This document shows, piece by piece, positions 35,501 through 44,254 of a DNA stretch of 64,000 nucleotides. The stretch is from an uncultured Odoribacter sp. Lineage in GTDB: Bacteria; Bacteroidota; Bacteroidia; Bacteroidales; Marinifilaceae. A program made the translations under genes and the position numbers. Positions within the stretch are counted from its first letter, which is position 1. The number at the start of each line of letters is the position of its first letter. The DNA lies in the NCBI GenBank assembly GCA_944321165.1, contig CALUKE010000003.1, positions 1 to 64,000 on the forward strand. The letters run 5' to 3'. The notes beneath the pieces were generated by a model. The model saw only the letters and a program-made list of their open reading frames with translations. It had not been told where the DNA came from and did no database searches.

Positions 35501-36355
35501 TAACTGCTGCAGGACCGTTCTTTCCTGCTCCGGTCTTACATTGTACCAACACCCCAGATTCAGAATCATACGAACCCGAGGAATGGTATCCGAAGGAACA
35601 AAGAATCTTTCAATCACCTGTTCTTCCTGATGTCCCGGTTGCTGCGAAGAAAATACAGGCAGCACATTAAACCCTTTTTCTTCCAAACGCCGAATCAACT
35701 GATCCACATATAAATACTGGGATTTAGTCAAATCGCTTTTGCCGACAATCACTCCAATCCAAGGCCGTTGTTTTTTTATTTCTCCCCGCTCTTCCAAATA
35801 AGAACTTATATTCCGATGCAATTGTTTACTTTTATAATTATAGATCCCAGAAAGCGGCACCTCTTCAATTTCTGCATAAGAACAGTCAAAACCGCAATCG
35901 TTGTTCAGTTTCTTTAAAACAATATTCATCATATTGTTTTCCCGACCATTTTTAAAAGCAGCCAATACCCAGGGATCAAAGCAAATCCCCCAATCCTGCA
36001 ATTCCGCATCGTATTCATGGGATAAATTGAGGGCGTAAATCTTTGCATCACGATCCAATGCGGTTTGCAATTGATCTTTCGCTTTAAAAACCAAACCGTT
36101 ATTATGCAAGGTGACAAATATCAAATCAGACTGTTCCAGATCATTCAAATCGCTCTCCTCATAATCGGAATAAATAAATTCCTTCCACCGACAGTTTTGA
36201 GCAACTTCCGGATGCACTTTTTCAAGCATATGCATACTGCGATTTACTCCTATCCAGAAACTGTCATCGATCAGAAAGCTAACCCTCGTCTGAGATTTAA
36301 GCACCAAATTAAATCCTAAAAAAACGATTAGCCATACGTATCTGCTCCTCTCCAT
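32537..36355 (-). CDS. cobN: CobN/magnesium-chelatase H-family protein with N-terminal export or anchor segment
   Basis: A ~1272-residue large chelatase subunit. The CobN core is clear: [20 protein letters not shown] near residues 565-583, [31 protein letters not shown] near 597-627, then [26 protein letters not shown] further on. The normal CobN reaction is ATP-dependent Co2+ insertion into hydrogenobyrinate diamide with CobS and CobT chelatase partners, in the aerobic pathway. This locus uses the anaerobic pathway, and no AAA+ partner is visible in the window. The N-terminus ([19 protein letters not shown]) is a signal peptide or membrane anchor, so the enzyme should face the periplasm. It sits between a TBDT and a flavodoxin behind a cobalamin riboswitch. 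HmuS, a CobN-related heme dechelatase reported in Bacteroides, is the nearest functional analogy. ATG 36355 is preferred over GTG 36379. Confidence 0.88.
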   Translation of the reverse strand: [1272 protein letters not shown]

Positions 36356-36379
36356 AAGCAACCTAAAAAATGAATCCAC

Positions 36380-38497
36380 CTAAAATTCGACGGCAGCCCT
36401 CAACATAAAATTTCGTCCAGGCATATTGTAACCGTCTTTCTCCGTATAATTCTCATCAAACAAGTTATTCAAATTCATGCCAACGGTTACATTTTTCAAA
36501 AGTGGACAAGAGATTTGAAAATCGAACACCAGAAATTCCGGGTGTTTGATCAATGAATTCTCCAGACATGCCGCCTGATTCTGAGCCTGTAATTCCTTTA
36601 AGGTCGGACGATATTTTTCCCCGATATAATTTTTTTCAATCCGATGTCCGATAAAACGTCCATTCAAACGGGCACTGAATCCTTTCCGATGCAAAAAATC
36701 CAATCCGAAATTGGCATTTTGCTTCCGTACAGACCAGGTTGTAAACCACACATCCTCTATCCGATTCCTGTAGGTAAACATCCAGGTAAGATTTCCATAC
36801 AGTTTCAAAACAAATTTCTGCTCGAACAAACTCCCCAGATCGTAGGATGCCATTATTTCCATACCGCTCTTCTTTGCTTTCTCTGCATTATGAAAGGTTT
36901 TGTATGCCTGTTTTTCTTCCTTCCACCTTTTCTCTACGATCAAATCATCGTTCCACGTATAAAAATAAGTAAAATCGAACAGGATTCCCTCCTTCGGCCG
37001 ATCAAAGGCCAAACCGATATCAAACGTCCTGGATTTTTCCGGATTCAGCTCCGGATTTCCTTTCGTAATAACCCCGTTGTACAAAAATTCTCCAGCTTTC
37101 TGATAAGCATCCGGCATGCTGAAAGCCGTTCCGAAACTGGTATGAGCGGCCCATCCGCCCCAGAGATCGACTTTCATACCCACATTGGGATTGAACGTAT
37201 AATAAATCTCTTTTTTCTCCGCATTGTCCAGTCCGGGAGTTTTTCGAAGCTTAAAATCGATGCAATCGAAGCGCAAGCCGACAGACAGCTTCAATCTTTC
37301 CTGCAGAAGTTTCCAATGACTCTGTAAATAGACACCCCAGGAACTATTCCGGTAATTGGGTTTATAAGGTGCCTTTATCTCATCCCGGGCCTTAAAACTT
37401 GTCAATTCATTGAGTTCATTTTTATTGTCAAATCCGAAAACGACCTTCTGTTTTCCAATAAGCCAGCTGTCATATACCGTAAATCCATAGGTCTTTAATT
37501 TACTGTCCGTACTAACATAGGCGGTGTCTGTGTCGGCATTATAGTTTTGAGTCTGTGCAACCGAATAATAAGGTGCTAAAAATAAATTATGATTATTTAT
37601 TCTCCCATTCAGTTCTACTTTAGAAGTAGAACGGGTGACGTCTTTCTTTTTCAATCCATTCGATCCCCAAACATTCCCTCCGGTAGGCAAATCTTTTCCA
37701 ACAAAGACCATCTCGATCAAATTCAGGCTCCACTCAGATCCGAAATCATAACCGATGCGGCCGCTTCCACCAATCCCGTTATAACGAGATCCGTTCATCT
37801 TGATACCGTAAGTGTCCTTCCCGATAATCGCTTTCTCTGTCTGAGACAGAGAAAGTAAATTCCGCCCTCCAATTCTATAACTGTTTGCCTGAGACGTATA
37901 ATCGAAACTGGCATCAAAAGAAAATCCTCCCACCACCTGTCCTCCCGCCTGGAAGACTCCTTTGGCAGACTGAAAGCTCCCCACTGCCGCCCTTACCTTT
38001 CCACTCAACTGTCCTTTATTTCTTCGGGTCACTATATTGACAACACCCCCCATGGCATCCGATCCATACATGGAGGAAAAAGGCCCCTTCAAAACTTCCA
38101 CTTGCTCCACATCTCCCAAAGAAAGCGTTGCCATATTCGTCGTTCCCGCCGGTACTCCGTCAATCAAAACCGTCGTATACTTTCCCTCCGTAGGCTTAAA
38201 TCCCCGAAGACCGAAATACGAATTGTAACCGGGATACTCAACCACATCTACATTGACAAAACTTTTCAACAAATCCGTCAAATTATTTATCCCGGAAGTC
38301 TCTATCTGCCGCCTCGTAACCACCTCTATCCTGTTAGGCAGATCTTTCAGTAAAGCATGCGTTTTGGTCGCATGAATGACCACCTCTTCCAATTGGCATT
38401 TCCACAAAGAATCTGTCGGGGTAAAATCAGTTTTCTGAGCAAATAAATTCAGCCACCATCCCCAGACGGTACAAATCAACAAAAATTTTCTCTTCAT
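36380..38497 (-). CDS. TonB-dependent receptor, BtuB-like, under riboswitch 3
   Basis: A ~705-residue outer-membrane receptor with signal peptide (LNLFAQ end), a short N-terminal region with the TonB-box-like LEEVVIHATKTH, and a plug (PNRIEVVTRRQI, VLIDGVPAGTTN, VEVLKGPFSSMYGSDAMGGVVNIV). A ~22-strand barrel follows, ending in MPGRNFMLRAAVEF. It lacks the carboxypeptidase-like domain of the receptor at 8936. The preceding cobalamin riboswitch and the CobN-like gene directly after its stop point to corrinoid or other tetrapyrrole import. ATG 38530 upstream is an alternative start that adds a lysine-rich leader; 38497 gives a standard signal peptide. Confidence 0.9.
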   Translation of the reverse strand: MKRKFLLICTVWGWWLNLFAQKTDFTPTDSLWKCQLEEVVIHATKTHALLKDLPNRIEVVTRRQIETSGINNLTDLLKSFVNVDVVEYPGYNSYFGLRGFKPTEGKYTTVLIDGVPAGTTNMATLSLGDVEQVEVLKGPFSSMYGSDAMGGVVNIVTRRNKGQLSGKVRAAVGSFQSAKGVFQAGGQVVGGFSFDASFDYTSQANSYRIGGRNLLSLSQTEKAIIGKDTYGIKMNGSRYNGIGGSGRIGYDFGSEWSLNLIEMVFVGKDLPTGGNVWGSNGLKKKDVTRSTSKVELNGRINNHNLFLAPYYSVAQTQNYNADTDTAYVSTDSKLKTYGFTVYDSWLIGKQKVVFGFDNKNELNELTSFKARDEIKAPYKPNYRNSSWGVYLQSHWKLLQERLKLSVGLRFDCIDFKLRKTPGLDNAEKKEIYYTFNPNVGMKVDLWGGWAAHTSFGTAFSMPDAYQKAGEFLYNGVITKGNPELNPEKSRTFDIGLAFDRPKEGILFDFTYFYTWNDDLIVEKRWKEEKQAYKTFHNAEKAKKSGMEIMASYDLGSLFEQKFVLKLYGNLTWMFTYRNRIEDVWFTTWSVRKQNANFGLDFLHRKGFSARLNGRFIGHRIEKNYIGEKYRPTLKELQAQNQAACLENSLIKHPEFLVFDFQISCPLLKNVTVGMNLNNLFDENYTEKDGYNMPGRNFMLRAAVEF

Positions 38498-38662
38498 TTC
38501 AATTCGCTTTTTATTTTTAGACTTAACCATATGCCACTACACACCCCTCTTCCCGGTAATTAGCAGTATCCGAAAGAAAATCAAGCCAAAAATTCCAATC
38601 TGGATTCAGCACAAATCAAAATCAGCAACCTTGTTTCCCCGAAGGTTTACCAATATACCGTC

Positions 38663-38841
38663 ATTCTGGCAGGTCTTCTGACTTACTCCATCTTCAAACA
38701 TCCTTCCCATCCTTCATTGGACAGTGGCTTGAGTATCGTTTGAAGATTTCAGCGGAGATTACAGCAGCGGGTCTGTTCAGGATTTTCACCTGATTCCCTT
38801 TTCATCATGTTTCCGAGACTGCGGGAACATGACACCAAAAT
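38663..38841 (-). ncRNA. Cobalamin riboswitch 3, upstream of the TBDT-cobN-flavodoxin operon
   Basis: On the minus strand the element runs from ATTTTGG (P1 5' arm, 38841-38835) to CCAGAAT (3' arm, 38669-38663). Core motifs present are AAAGGGAATCAGGTG, AACAGACCCGCTGCTGTAA, GGATGGGAAGGATG and AAGTCAGAAGACCTGCC. The 3' box and the CCCGCTGCTGT segment deviate slightly from riboswitches 1 and 2, but pairing is kept. About 165 bases separate it from ATG 38497, long enough for a separate expression platform; I see no further gene or element in that leader. The remaining gap, 38855-38947, is AT-rich and empty apart from the promoter. Confidence 0.95.
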
Positions 38842-38846
38842 CAATG

Positions 38847-38854
38847 CGAAAGTA
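38847..38854 (-). promoter_or_regulatory. -7 element driving riboswitch 3
   Basis: Minus-strand TACTTTCG differs from TAnnTTTG by one base and lies five bases before the aptamer P1, the same placing as at riboswitch 2. Confidence 0.45.
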
Positions 38855-38947
38855 AGACTGTTTTTAATGCCTTATTTGAAATGAATTGAAAAAATAGAAT
38901 AAACTTATTAAAAGTTTGAAATTAATTTTAACATCTGAAGAGAGGCT

Positions 38948-39643
38948 TTATTTTTCCCCTTTCCGGGCAGCAATCGCCAACAATATACCCAGGGCAACTC
39001 CCAGCAAAGCCGCACACAAAACACGCATGTTACCAGGCAATAAAAAGGTAATCGTATGAGCCGGAAACCAAAAGAAAGGAATGGTTTTCTTAAACACAAA
39101 TCCCCACAAGACACGCCAATTCAAACCGGCCATGATCTCACCCATATGCAAGGGAGTAAAAAATCCCCGCAACGTTCCCCCCTGCATCAGAATATGCGTA
39201 TCCGTAATCTTGTGCAAAGTCATAAATACCGGTGCAAAAATCGTATTCATACTGACGGAAACGGCAAAGGCAACCAGTACTTTCCGCCAACTGATGCCAG
39301 GAGCCTGAAACAGGGATACAGCATCGTTCATCCCCAGATATTGCAAGAAAACCGGAGTTCCGTTCGAAAAAATGATCATGGCCGCATTGATCCCCATGCC
39401 CAATACTCCCCAAACCAGCATCCGAGGCAGAATTCCGAAACCTTTCCGAGTATATACACCGGCGGAAATCCGCAATCCGATCATCTCTCCCAAAGTCGAC
39501 AATATCGCAAACTTCAGAAAACTCATCACCATGCCATGCTCCGCATTGAAGGTATGATACCAGCTATATACGGGCCGACAAATAAAAAAGGGCAGCAGCA
39601 AAACTGCCACCCCTATTATAAAAATCAAATCCTGTCTTTTCAT
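38948..39643 (-). CDS. Polytopic membrane protein, possibly Mpv17/PMP22-like
   Basis: A 231-residue integral membrane protein with about five hydrophobic segments (residues ~6-24, 38-55, 72-95, 125-145 and 175-225). Conserved-looking stretches are FLKFAILSTLGEMIGLRI, FMTLHKITDTHIL and the C-terminal FKKTIPFFWFPAHTITFLLP. The last resembles the end of bacterial proteins annotated as Mpv17/PMP22, which is a weak family call. The function is unknown. Its start overlaps the acyl-CoA synthetase stop as ATGA, so it is translationally coupled to that metabolic gene. Confidence 0.55.
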   Translation of the reverse strand: MKRQDLIFIIGVAVLLLPFFICRPVYSWYHTFNAEHGMVMSFLKFAILSTLGEMIGLRISAGVYTRKGFGILPRMLVWGVLGMGINAAMIIFSNGTPVFLQYLGMNDAVSLFQAPGISWRKVLVAFAVSVSMNTIFAPVFMTLHKITDTHILMQGGTLRGFFTPLHMGEIMAGLNWRVLWGFVFKKTIPFFWFPAHTITFLLPGNMRVLCAALLGVALGILLAIAARKGEK

Positions 39644-41697
39644 TTTTCAATTCGGATACGGGCATCTACAGCCACCACATTCTCTTTGTTTCCAAGCAGC
39701 GGATTCAGGTCCATTTCAAAGATCTCCGGAGCTACTTTTACCAGCACGGAAACACGGGCAACCGCCTCCGCAAATTTCTGCTCGTTGACAGGCTCCTGAC
39801 CCCGCACTCCCTGGATAATCTTATACGATTTCAGACTGCGGATCATATCCAGTGCTTCCGGTTGTGCAATCGGTGCCAAACCGGCCTTCACGTCTTTCAA
39901 CACTTCGATGAAGATACCTCCCAAACCGCACAACACCATATGCCCGAACTTATCCTCCCGTTTTGCCCCGATAAACACCTCTGTTCCGGTCAATTGCTGT
40001 GCCAACATGACCGCATGGGTATCCTTGATCCGCATCATCCGCCGGAATTCGCTACGCACCGTTTCCTCATCCCGAACATTCAAAGTAACCCCTCCCACAT
40101 CGGATTTATGCACCGGTCCGACCACTTTCATCACCAGCGGGAAACCGATCTGGCGGGCCAAGGCCACGATTTCTTCTTCCGTATCGGCTACCCCTTCTTT
40201 TGCCCGGGCAATACCGGCAGCATCCAGCAATTCATGTATCTGTTCCGGAGCCAGATAGCCATTTTCAGCCCCATCGATCACTGCACGAATGCGTTGACGG
40301 TCGACTTCCGGCAATTCCGGTTCCGCCGGCTGAGGAGCCGGTGTACGATAGATTTTACACAAAGCGTTCCCAAAATTCACCTCATACGGGAAATAAACTC
40401 CGCCTTTTCTCACAAACTCGTCGATTTCTGCCTTTACCACCATGGAAGAAGGGAATATCGGATAAATCGGCTTGGAAGAGGTCGCAATTTTTTCCTGCAA
40501 TACATCGTATACGTCAAAAACCGGGAAAAGTCCGGGACTACCGAAAATAACAGCGATACCGTCGATATTTTCGAAATCACGGTTACAGGCATCCAGGATA
40601 ACCCCCAACTGCTCCGCCGTACCGGTAGCCAGGAAATCGATGGGATTGCCCACCGAAGAGCCGTTGAACAACTGTGCCAGCAAGGCTTCTGCCTTCGGAC
40701 CTTCCAAATGCGGGATTTCCATACCACCATCCGACAATGCATCGGTCAGCATCACGGCCGGACCTCCGGCATGCGTCACAATGGCCATATTTTTGCCTTT
40801 CAGGGCCGGATAACTGAAAATAGCCGCTACTGTAGCCAATTCATCGCGACCGTTGCAACGAACGATACCGGCTTTACGGAAGAGCGCTTCTACCGCCACA
40901 TCCGAACTGGCCAAAGCCCCGGTATGTGAGGAAGCCGCCCGACTGCCGGCAACCGATCCACCGGACTTGATAGCTGCAATCCGACATCCTTTCCGAATCA
41001 AAGAAGAGGCATGTTTCAACAATTTATCGGGTTTATCGATGCTTTCCACATACATCAGCTTAATGCGGGAACTGGTAGCCGGATCAAAGGATTCGTCCCA
41101 ATATTCAAGCACTTCTTCCACGCCCAATTGGGCCGAATTACCGACAGAAAATACACTGGAGAACTTTACACCTTTCTGCATACCGGCATCCATAATAAAC
41201 AAGGCAGTCGCACCGGAACCGGAAACAAAATCTACCCCTTGCGGATCCAGTTTCGGAATCGGCGTTGTAAATACACCGTTATAATGAGTGGTCAACACAC
41301 CGATGCAATTCGGACCGATCAATGCTCCTCCCACAGAATCGACGGTTTCGACGATCTGTTTCTCCAAAGCCTTCCCTTCTGCATTTTCCTCACTGAAACC
41401 GGCAGAAAGGATAATAAAAGCCCTCGTATTTTTCTGTTTGGCCAAAACCTCAACCGCAGCCGGACAAAATTTTGCAGCGATCGCCAATATCGCACAATCC
41501 ACCTCCGGCAACTCTTTCACATCCCGAAAAGACTTGATTCCCTGCACTTCATCCATCTTCGGATTTACCACATACAAATTCCCTTGAAACTGTCCATCGA
41601 TCAAATTTTTCAGGACCTTACCACCCGGTTTCTGAATATCGTCAGAACCGCCGACCACCACGATACTGGAGGGATTTAGCAATTGTTTATTGATCAT
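39640..41697 (-). CDS. ADP-forming acetyl/acyl-CoA synthetase (fused alpha-beta acetate--CoA ligase)
   Basis: A 685-residue enzyme that converts acyl-CoA + ADP + Pi to acid + CoA + ATP, giving substrate-level phosphorylation in anaerobes. The order is an N-terminal CoA-binding domain (SIVVVGGSDDIQKPGGKVLKN, residues 1-130), succinyl-CoA-ligase-like domains with the phospho-His site at His258 in SSHTGALASSD, and a C-terminal ATP-grasp domain from ~480 (FPLVMKVVGPVHKSDVGGV, EVFIGAKREDKFGH, EMDLNPLL). Alpha and beta are fused in one chain. It starts four bases after fbp ends. The acyl specificity cannot be read from sequence. Confidence 0.92.
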   Translation of the reverse strand: MINKQLLNPSSIVVVGGSDDIQKPGGKVLKNLIDGQFQGNLYVVNPKMDEVQGIKSFRDVKELPEVDCAILAIAAKFCPAAVEVLAKQKNTRAFIILSAGFSEENAEGKALEKQIVETVDSVGGALIGPNCIGVLTTHYNGVFTTPIPKLDPQGVDFVSGSGATALFIMDAGMQKGVKFSSVFSVGNSAQLGVEEVLEYWDESFDPATSSRIKLMYVESIDKPDKLLKHASSLIRKGCRIAAIKSGGSVAGSRAASSHTGALASSDVAVEALFRKAGIVRCNGRDELATVAAIFSYPALKGKNMAIVTHAGGPAVMLTDALSDGGMEIPHLEGPKAEALLAQLFNGSSVGNPIDFLATGTAEQLGVILDACNRDFENIDGIAVIFGSPGLFPVFDVYDVLQEKIATSSKPIYPIFPSSMVVKAEIDEFVRKGGVYFPYEVNFGNALCKIYRTPAPQPAEPELPEVDRQRIRAVIDGAENGYLAPEQIHELLDAAGIARAKEGVADTEEEIVALARQIGFPLVMKVVGPVHKSDVGGVTLNVRDEETVRSEFRRMMRIKDTHAVMLAQQLTGTEVFIGAKREDKFGHMVLCGLGGIFIEVLKDVKAGLAPIAQPEALDMIRSLKSYKIIQGVRGQEPVNEQKFAEAVARVSVLVKVAPEIFEMDLNPLLGNKENVVAVDARIRIEK

Positions 41698-41701
41698 ACT
41701 T

Positions 41702-42715
41702 CTATATGTTATTGAAAAATTTCAAAAATTCACTCACTTTCTGAACCATATTCTTAGAACCGGTATAAAAGGGTACTCGCTGATGGATATTCTCCGGCAG
41801 CATCTCCAAAATCCGGTCTGCGCCATCCGTTGCCAATCCTCCGGCCTGCTCGGCAATAAAGGCAATCGGATTGCATTCATACAACAAACGCAATTTTCCC
41901 GTAGGATGACTGTTGGTTTCCGGATAAATAAAAATTCCCCCCTTCAACAGATTCCGGTGGAAATCAGCTACCAACGAACCGATATAACGGGAAGTATAAG
42001 GACGTTTCGTCTTTTTGTCCGTTTCCTGACAATATTTGATATATTTCTTTACCCCCACCGGAAATTTCTCATAATTCCCTTCATTGATCGAATAAATGGA
42101 ACCGTTTTCCGGGGTTTTGATATTTGGATGGGAAAGACAGAACTCTCCGATCGAAGGGTCAAGGGTAAAACCGTTCACTCCATTTCCCGCCGTATATACC
42201 AACATGGTGGAAGAACCGTAAATCACATAGCCGGCAGCCACCTGATCGCAACCTTTTTGCAAAAAATCTTCGATATTGGCCACTTCACCCAAAGAAGACT
42301 TACGACGGTACACCGAAAAAATAGTCCCGATCGATACGTTTACATCGATGTTCGACGAACCATCCAACGGATCCATACAAAAGATGTATTTGGCATCCCG
42401 GCTCAATCCGTCATCAAAAACAATAATATCCTGATTCTCTTCCGAGGCGACACCACAGCATTCGCCACTGGCTTTCAGTTCCGACAGAAAAGTTTCATTG
42501 GCATATACATCCAATTTCTGCTGATCTTCCCCCTGCACATTCTCTGAACCGGCACGTCCCAAAATATCCACCAATCCTGCTTTATTCACCTCCCGATTCA
42601 CTTTCTTGGCAGCGATACCGACATGATGCAACAAACAAGAAAAACCACCCGTAGCCTGAGGCACTTCGGCTTGTTGTTCAATAATAAACTGGTTTAAAGT
42701 TGTAACTTTATTCAT
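41702..42715 (-). CDS. fbp: Fructose-1,6-bisphosphatase class I
   Basis: A 337-residue cytoplasmic gluconeogenic phosphatase. The metal and substrate motif is [26 protein letters not shown] near residues 131-156. [20 protein letters not shown] follows, and the C-terminal half has [45 protein letters not shown] and [12 protein letters not shown]. The length is normal. It is the first gene of an operon with the acyl-CoA synthetase and the membrane protein, and it has a good promoter upstream. Confidence 0.97.
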   Translation of the reverse strand: MNKVTTLNQFIIEQQAEVPQATGGFSCLLHHVGIAAKKVNREVNKAGLVDILGRAGSENVQGEDQQKLDVYANETFLSELKASGECCGVASEENQDIIVFDDGLSRDAKYIFCMDPLDGSSNIDVNVSIGTIFSVYRRKSSLGEVANIEDFLQKGCDQVAAGYVIYGSSTMLVYTAGNGVNGFTLDPSIGEFCLSHPNIKTPENGSIYSINEGNYEKFPVGVKKYIKYCQETDKKTKRPYTSRYIGSLVADFHRNLLKGGIFIYPETNSHPTGKLRLLYECNPIAFIAEQAGGLATDGADRILEMLPENIHQRVPFYTGSKNMVQKVSEFLKFFNNI

Positions 42716-42743
42716 AGATTCAGATTCTATTTGTTAGCATCTG

Positions 42744-42751
42744 CAAATATA
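42744..42751 (-). promoter_or_regulatory. -7 element of the fbp operon
   Basis: Minus-strand TATATTTG is a full match to TAnnTTTG, 28 bases before ATG 42715. The fbp-lysC gap (42716-42982) also holds the divergent lysC promoter and AT-rich sequence, nothing else. Confidence 0.65.
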
Positions 42752-42935
42752 AAATGATAAATCGTAATACACAAACGTTTTCATAAGAGATTCCTATGTA
42801 AAGATTCAAAATATACAAACAAAGCACATATAATTATTCCATCATTATTTACACATAATTTATTAAAAACGATTCCAAAATGAAGGAGGAGGACACAAAA
42901 CCCCATCACCTTTTCATTATCTCCGATTAAATTTC

Positions 42936-42943
42936 TAACTTTA
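42936..42943 (+). promoter_or_regulatory. -7 element of the lysC operon
   Basis: TAACTTTA matches TAnnTTTG except for the last base and lies 39 bases before ATG 42983. Confidence 0.4.
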
Positions 42944-42982
42944 CCGCACAGAAAAACAGCATGTGTTTTAATTAAAAAGAAT

Positions 42983-44242
42983 ATGAATGTATACAAATTC
43001 GGAGGAGCCTCCGTTAAGGATGCAGAAGGCGTAAAAAATTTATTCCAAATCATCAATACCCGCCGGGAGAATCTGATCATCGTCGTATCGGCCATGGGGA
43101 AAATGACCGATGCACTGGAGGTGTTGTGCAATGCTTATTTCAGCAAAACCGGCCATACCGAAGAGGCATTACAGCGTATCAAAGATTTCCATGCCGCAAT
43201 CATACAAAATCTGTTCGGTAGCTCAAACGAAGAAGTGATGAAACGGGTAGAAACGTTGTACCAAGAGCTGGAAACCATTCTGAAAAGCGATCCTTCATTA
43301 TGTTACGACTATGAATACGACCGGATCATCTGTTTCGGAGAGCTGCTTTCCACGACAATCATCTCCGCTTACCTGGAGAAACAAGGCCGGAAAGCCAAAT
43401 TCATCGATATCCGGAAATGCCTGATTACCGACCAGAATTACCGGAACGCAGGGGTCAACTTGGAATTGTCCGCCCAATTGTGCCGGAAGACATTTACTTT
43501 CCAGGATACATTCATGTACATCACTCAGGGATTCATTGCCGGGACCACCACCAATCAGACGACCACCCTGGGACGGGAAGGTTCGGACTATACGGCTGCC
43601 CTGCTGGCCAATCTGCTGGACGCTGAAGATGTTACCATCTGGAAAGATGTACCGGGCATCATGAATGCCGACCCGAAATTATACGAGAACACGGAAATCA
43701 TACCCAAATTATCTTACAAAGAAGCCATCGAATTATCCAATTGCGGAGCAAAGGTCATACATCCCAAAACAATCAAGCCTTTGCAAAATAAAGGGATTCC
43801 ATTATATGTCAGGTCTTTCCTCTATCCGGAAAGCCACGGTTCTGTCATCCGGGAATTGGACGAAAAATTAAAATTACCTCCCATTTATATCAATAAAGGG
43901 GATCAATTGTTACTGACTCTTTCTCCGCGGGATTTTTCTTTCATTGCAGAAGAAAAACTGAGCCGTATTTTCGCCACTTTGGCCAAATACAGACTTCGTC
44001 TCAACCTGATGCAAAATTCTGCCATTACTTTCTCGTTTTGCATCGATCACAATGAAGCCATCTTCGAAAATTTCATTCAGGAACTTCACGACGAATACGA
44101 AGTGCTGTACAACAAAAACGTACGCTTATTAACCATCCGTCACTACAACGAAGAGATCATCGAACAGCTGACCGGCCATAAAAATGTTCTGGTGGAACAA
44201 CGCAGCCGCCTGACGGCCCGTTTTGTAGTCGCAGACAACTAA
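42983..44242 (+). CDS. lysC: Aspartate kinase
   Basis: A 419-residue kinase for the first step of Lys/Thr/Met synthesis. It begins with the VYKFGGASVKDAEGV nucleotide motif, then FGELLSTTIISAYL, GFIAGTTTNQTTTLGREGSDYTAALLA and NCGAKVIHPKTIKPL. The C-terminal ~110 residues look like paired ACT regulatory domains (LLLTLSPRDFSFIAEEKL onward). There is no homoserine dehydrogenase domain. Two sugar-transfer genes follow closely on the same strand, an association without clear metabolic logic. Confidence 0.95.
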   Translation: MNVYKFGGASVKDAEGVKNLFQIINTRRENLIIVVSAMGKMTDALEVLCNAYFSKTGHTEEALQRIKDFHAAIIQNLFGSSNEEVMKRVETLYQELETILKSDPSLCYDYEYDRIICFGELLSTTIISAYLEKQGRKAKFIDIRKCLITDQNYRNAGVNLELSAQLCRKTFTFQDTFMYITQGFIAGTTTNQTTTLGREGSDYTAALLANLLDAEDVTIWKDVPGIMNADPKLYENTEIIPKLSYKEAIELSNCGAKVIHPKTIKPLQNKGIPLYVRSFLYPESHGSVIRELDEKLKLPPIYINKGDQLLLTLSPRDFSFIAEEKLSRIFATLAKYRLRLNLMQNSAITFSFCIDHNEAIFENFIQELHDEYEVLYNKNVRLLTIRHYNEEIIEQLTGHKNVLVEQRSRLTARFVVADN

Positions 44243-44254
44243 AACCGATTTTTG

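Noticed and set aside
32537..36355. CobN-like gene as proof of an aerobic cobalamin pathway
   Set aside because: The locus otherwise has anaerobic-type genes (cbiH-cbiC, CbiK), no cobG or cobS/cobT chelatase subunits, and the protein carries an export or anchor segment. The cobS and cobT present are the nucleotide-loop enzymes of the same names.
42781..43131. Minus-strand open frame of ~116 codons reaching from the lysC start into the fbp-lysC gap
   Set aside because: Half of it is antisense to the conserved N-terminus of lysC, and no motif or promoter is seen. It would end just upstream of the fbp promoter.
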